NCBI RefSeq assembly: GCF_001624705.1 | Contig: NZ_JSEO01000005.1 | Location: 310,001 to 374,000, forward strand | Origin: Marinomonas sp. SBI8L | GTDB taxonomy: Bacteria; Pseudomonadota; Gammaproteobacteria; Pseudomonadales; Marinomonadaceae | Direction: 5' to 3' | Length of the DNA stretch: 64,000 nucleotides | Shown here: positions 62,118 through 64,000 of the stretch, piece by piece | How the letters are laid out: every line of letters starts with the position of its first letter | How positions within the stretch are numbered: position 1 is the first letter of the stretch | Notes under the pieces: generated by a model | What the model was told of the DNA's origin: nothing | Database searches by the model: none | Seen by the model: only the letters and a program-made list of their open reading frames with translations | Program-made: the position numbers and the translations under genes

Positions 62118-63647
62118 TTAATCTCGTAATAGTAAGCTACGACCTGTCATTTCGGCCGGCGCTTCTATTGCCATCATTTCAAGTAGTGTTGGCGCAATAT
62201 CACTTAACGCACCACCTTTAATTGATAAACTTGCATCAGGAGAGACAAGTACCAGAGGTACAGGTTCAATCGTATGTGACGTTAACGGCTGAGTTCCGTC
62301 ATCACTTAACATTTGTTCCACATTTCCATGATCTGCAGTAATCAAACAAGCACCGCCATTCGCATCTAGTGCTTCTAATACACGACCAATACAGGCATCA
62401 ACGGCCTCGACAGCTTTGACGGCTGCTTCGAAAACACCACTGTGTCCTACCATGTCACCATTGGCAAAGTTACAAATAATGGTGTCATAGGTACCAGCTG
62501 TAATAACTTCCACCAGCTTATCGGTAACTTCTGGCGCACTCATTTCAGGTTTTAGATCGTAGGTAGCAACATCAGGAGAAGGAATTAGAGCGCGCTCTTC
62601 ACCTTCAAACAACGCTTCTTCACCGCCATTAAAGAAGAAAGTCACATGGGCATATTTTTCAGTTTCAGCAATGCGTAATTGTGTTTTACCTAGTTTAGCG
62701 AGTACTTCACCTAGGGTGTTGCTCAGAGCAAGCGGTGGGAAAGCCACACCAGCTTTAATATCAGAGGCATATTCTGTGAAGGTAACAAATGCACCTAACT
62801 CTGGCACTGCCTGACGTGTGAAGCCTTCAAAGTCTGCTTCTGTAAAAGCGCGGGTAATTTGACGAGCACGGTCAGGTCTAAAGTTTGCAAAGACAATGGC
62901 ATCACCATCTTCAACCTTTACGGCATCACCAACAATTGTCGCTGGCACGAATTCGTCATTTTGATCTCTATCGTATGCGGCTAGAATTGCTTGATCAGCC
63001 GTTTGTGCTTGGTATTCAGTTTGTCCACAAACAATTGCATTGTAAGCAGTTTCAACTCGCTCCCAGCGATTATCTCTGTCCATGGCGAAATAACGGCCAG
63101 TCAAGGTCGCAATACGGCCCGTACCTAGTTCAGTTAGTTTCGCTTCAAGCTCTGCCACTGGTGTTTGTGCAGAACGAGGTGGCGTATCACGGCCATCAGT
63201 AAAACCGTGTACATAAACCTTATTAGCACCACGTTTTACTGCCATTTCACACATAGCCATAATTTGTTCGTGATGACTATGTACACCGCCTGCAGATAAT
63301 AGGCCTAATATATGAACGGCTTTATCTGCTTTAACGGCTGTATCAACCGCATTTACTAGGGCTTCATTATCAAAAAACGAACCTTCGTCAATGGCTTTAC
63401 CAATACGGGTGAAGTTTTGATAAACCGTACGGCCTGCGCCTAGGTTCATGTGACCCACTTCTGAATTACCCATTTGACCTTCTGGTAGACCAACCGCCAT
63501 ACCTGAAGTCTGAATCAAGCTATGTGGCCTTGTTTGCCATAATTTATCCCAGTTAGGCGTATTTGCCGCTGCAATTGCATTTGACTTAGATGTTTCGCTA
63601 TAGCCCCAGCCATCCAAAATAAAAAGTGCGGTTGTCTTCTTCGCCAT
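62118..63647 (-). CDS. gpmI: 2,3-bisphosphoglycerate-independent phosphoglycerate mutase
   Basis: 509 residues. Interconverts 3- and 2-phosphoglycerate in glycolysis. Metal-binding start [12 protein letters not shown], catalytic Ser in [27 protein letters not shown], and the closing [14 protein letters not shown]. The first gene of the envelope group gpmI-envC-ctpA-yibQ, an arrangement shared with Pseudomonas and partly with E. coli. Confidence 0.97.
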   Translation of the reverse strand: MAKKTTALFILDGWGYSETSKSNAIAAANTPNWDKLWQTRPHSLIQTSGMAVGLPEGQMGNSEVGHMNLGAGRTVYQNFTRIGKAIDEGSFFDNEALVNAVDTAVKADKAVHILGLLSAGGVHSHHEQIMAMCEMAVKRGANKVYVHGFTDGRDTPPRSAQTPVAELEAKLTELGTGRIATLTGRYFAMDRDNRWERVETAYNAIVCGQTEYQAQTADQAILAAYDRDQNDEFVPATIVGDAVKVEDGDAIVFANFRPDRARQITRAFTEADFEGFTRQAVPELGAFVTFTEYASDIKAGVAFPPLALSNTLGEVLAKLGKTQLRIAETEKYAHVTFFFNGGEEALFEGEERALIPSPDVATYDLKPEMSAPEVTDKLVEVITAGTYDTIICNFANGDMVGHSGVFEAAVKAVEAVDACIGRVLEALDANGGACLITADHGNVEQMLSDDGTQPLTSHTIEPVPLVLVSPDASLSIKGGALSDIAPTLLEMMAIEAPAEMTGRSLLLRD

Positions 63648-63700
63648 TGTACCGATACCCGTTAAGTTAAATAATCATCGTCTTTCGATACTAACACAGG

Positions 63701-63719
63701 CTTGTAATTTTGTTACAAG
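63701..63719. repeat. Inverted repeat upstream of gpmI
   Basis: CTTGTAA-TTTTG-TTACAAG, perfect 7-base arms, 54-72 bases before the gpmI start. An operator candidate or chance. Confidence 0.35.
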
Positions 63720-63750
63720 ATCTCAGCGAATTAGGGCTAATTTTGGTTGA

Positions 63751-64000
63751 TTATCCAACAACTAGAGACTCAACTTGGGTCTGCGGGTCTACCTGTTCTA
63801 ACAACCAATCACGGAATGTGACCACTTGTTCTAAATCAGCTTTATTTGCAGGGTAAGAAAGGAAGTATTCATGAGGCGTCATACAAGCTTCACCAAATGG
63901 TGCCACCAAAGCCCCAGAAGCAAGAGCCTCTTTTACTATCATGGTTGGCATAATCGCCACACCCATTCCAGATTTAGCGGCTTCTAACAACATATGAAAG
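63751..64000 (-). CDS. LysR-family regulator, C-terminal part (partial)
   Basis: The last 83 codons of a gene cut by the right edge. FHMLLEAAKSGMGVAIMPTM followed by VKEALASGALVAPFG matches the end of GcvA-type LysR effector domains. The open frame continues through the edge, so the first in-window Met is internal. Its targets are unknown. Confidence 0.75.
   Translation of the reverse strand, partial: FHMLLEAAKSGMGVAIMPTMIVKEALASGALVAPFGEACMTPHEYFLSYPANKADLEQVVTFRDWLLEQVDPQTQVESLVVG

Noticed and set aside
1-64000. CRISPR arrays, insertion sequences, prophage, tRNA or rRNA genes
   Set aside because: No regularly spaced repeats, transposase or integrase frames, or tRNA-like folds with CCA ends were seen in the intergenic regions.

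Overview
The window is a stretch of chromosome from a low-GC, marine-type gammaproteobacterium. Gene content and order resemble Pseudomonas and Oceanospirillales: ubiE-ubiB-hisE-tatABC, cytochrome c4-dsbA-diguanylate cyclase, gpmI-envC-ctpA-yibQ, glnA-ntrBC and rsd next to dsbB. The AT-rich base composition and the gamma-butyrobetaine/carnitine genes make a Marinomonas-like organism the best guess, but this is inference from content. I found no rRNA, tRNA, CRISPR array, prophage or insertion sequence.

Layout. 1-8.4 kb: end of malate:quinone oxidoreductase, a YfcL-like protein, an FKBP-type isomerase, an AT-rich O-antigen ligase, glmS-glmU, and a small SCO1 copper-chaperone group with a LysR regulator. 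8.7-14.2 kb: gshA, a FliL-like protein, dsbB, rsd, a WD40 lipoprotein, a DUF423 membrane protein and trmB. 14.2-21.3 kb: H-NS, tex, hisBHF without hisA, then mutY-yggX behind a 600-base stretch with no recognisable gene. 21.3-29.5 kb: engB, cytochrome c4, dsbA with a GGDEF cyclase, ubiE-ubiB without ubiJ, hisE without hisI, and tatABC.

29.7-41.3 kb is a self-contained catabolic island. It encodes gamma-butyrobetaine hydroxylase, a BCCT carrier, carnitine dehydrogenase, a dehydrocarnitine-cleaving BKACE enzyme, a betainyl-CoA thioesterase, an acetoacetate CoA-transferase, a thiolase and three regulators. Together these convert gamma-butyrobetaine to glycine betaine plus acetyl-CoA. Two promoters in the island carry tandem TGTCG-type half-sites with a 21-base period, each placed the same 36 bases ahead of a -10-like element. 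This is the pattern expected for ArgR/CdhR/GbdR-type (GlxA-like AraC family) activators.

41.3-52.9 kb: dtd, typA, an Aer-type aerotaxis receptor behind a perfect FNR/Anr box, thiI, then glnA (sigma-54 promoter and NtrC half-sites)-ntrB-ntrC, a DUF3461 gene behind an unusually structured leader, and tsaC. 52.9-64 kb: a branched-chain amino-acid ABC transporter (livJHMGF), yibQ-ctpA-envC-gpmI, and a LysR regulator cut by the right edge.

The observations most worth a second look are the folded RNA region upstream of the DUF3461 gene (51.54-51.76 kb), the two matching 21-base tandem operators of the carnitine island, the nested inverted repeats in the cytochrome c4 leader, the Anr box of aer, and the decayed-looking stretch before mutY.
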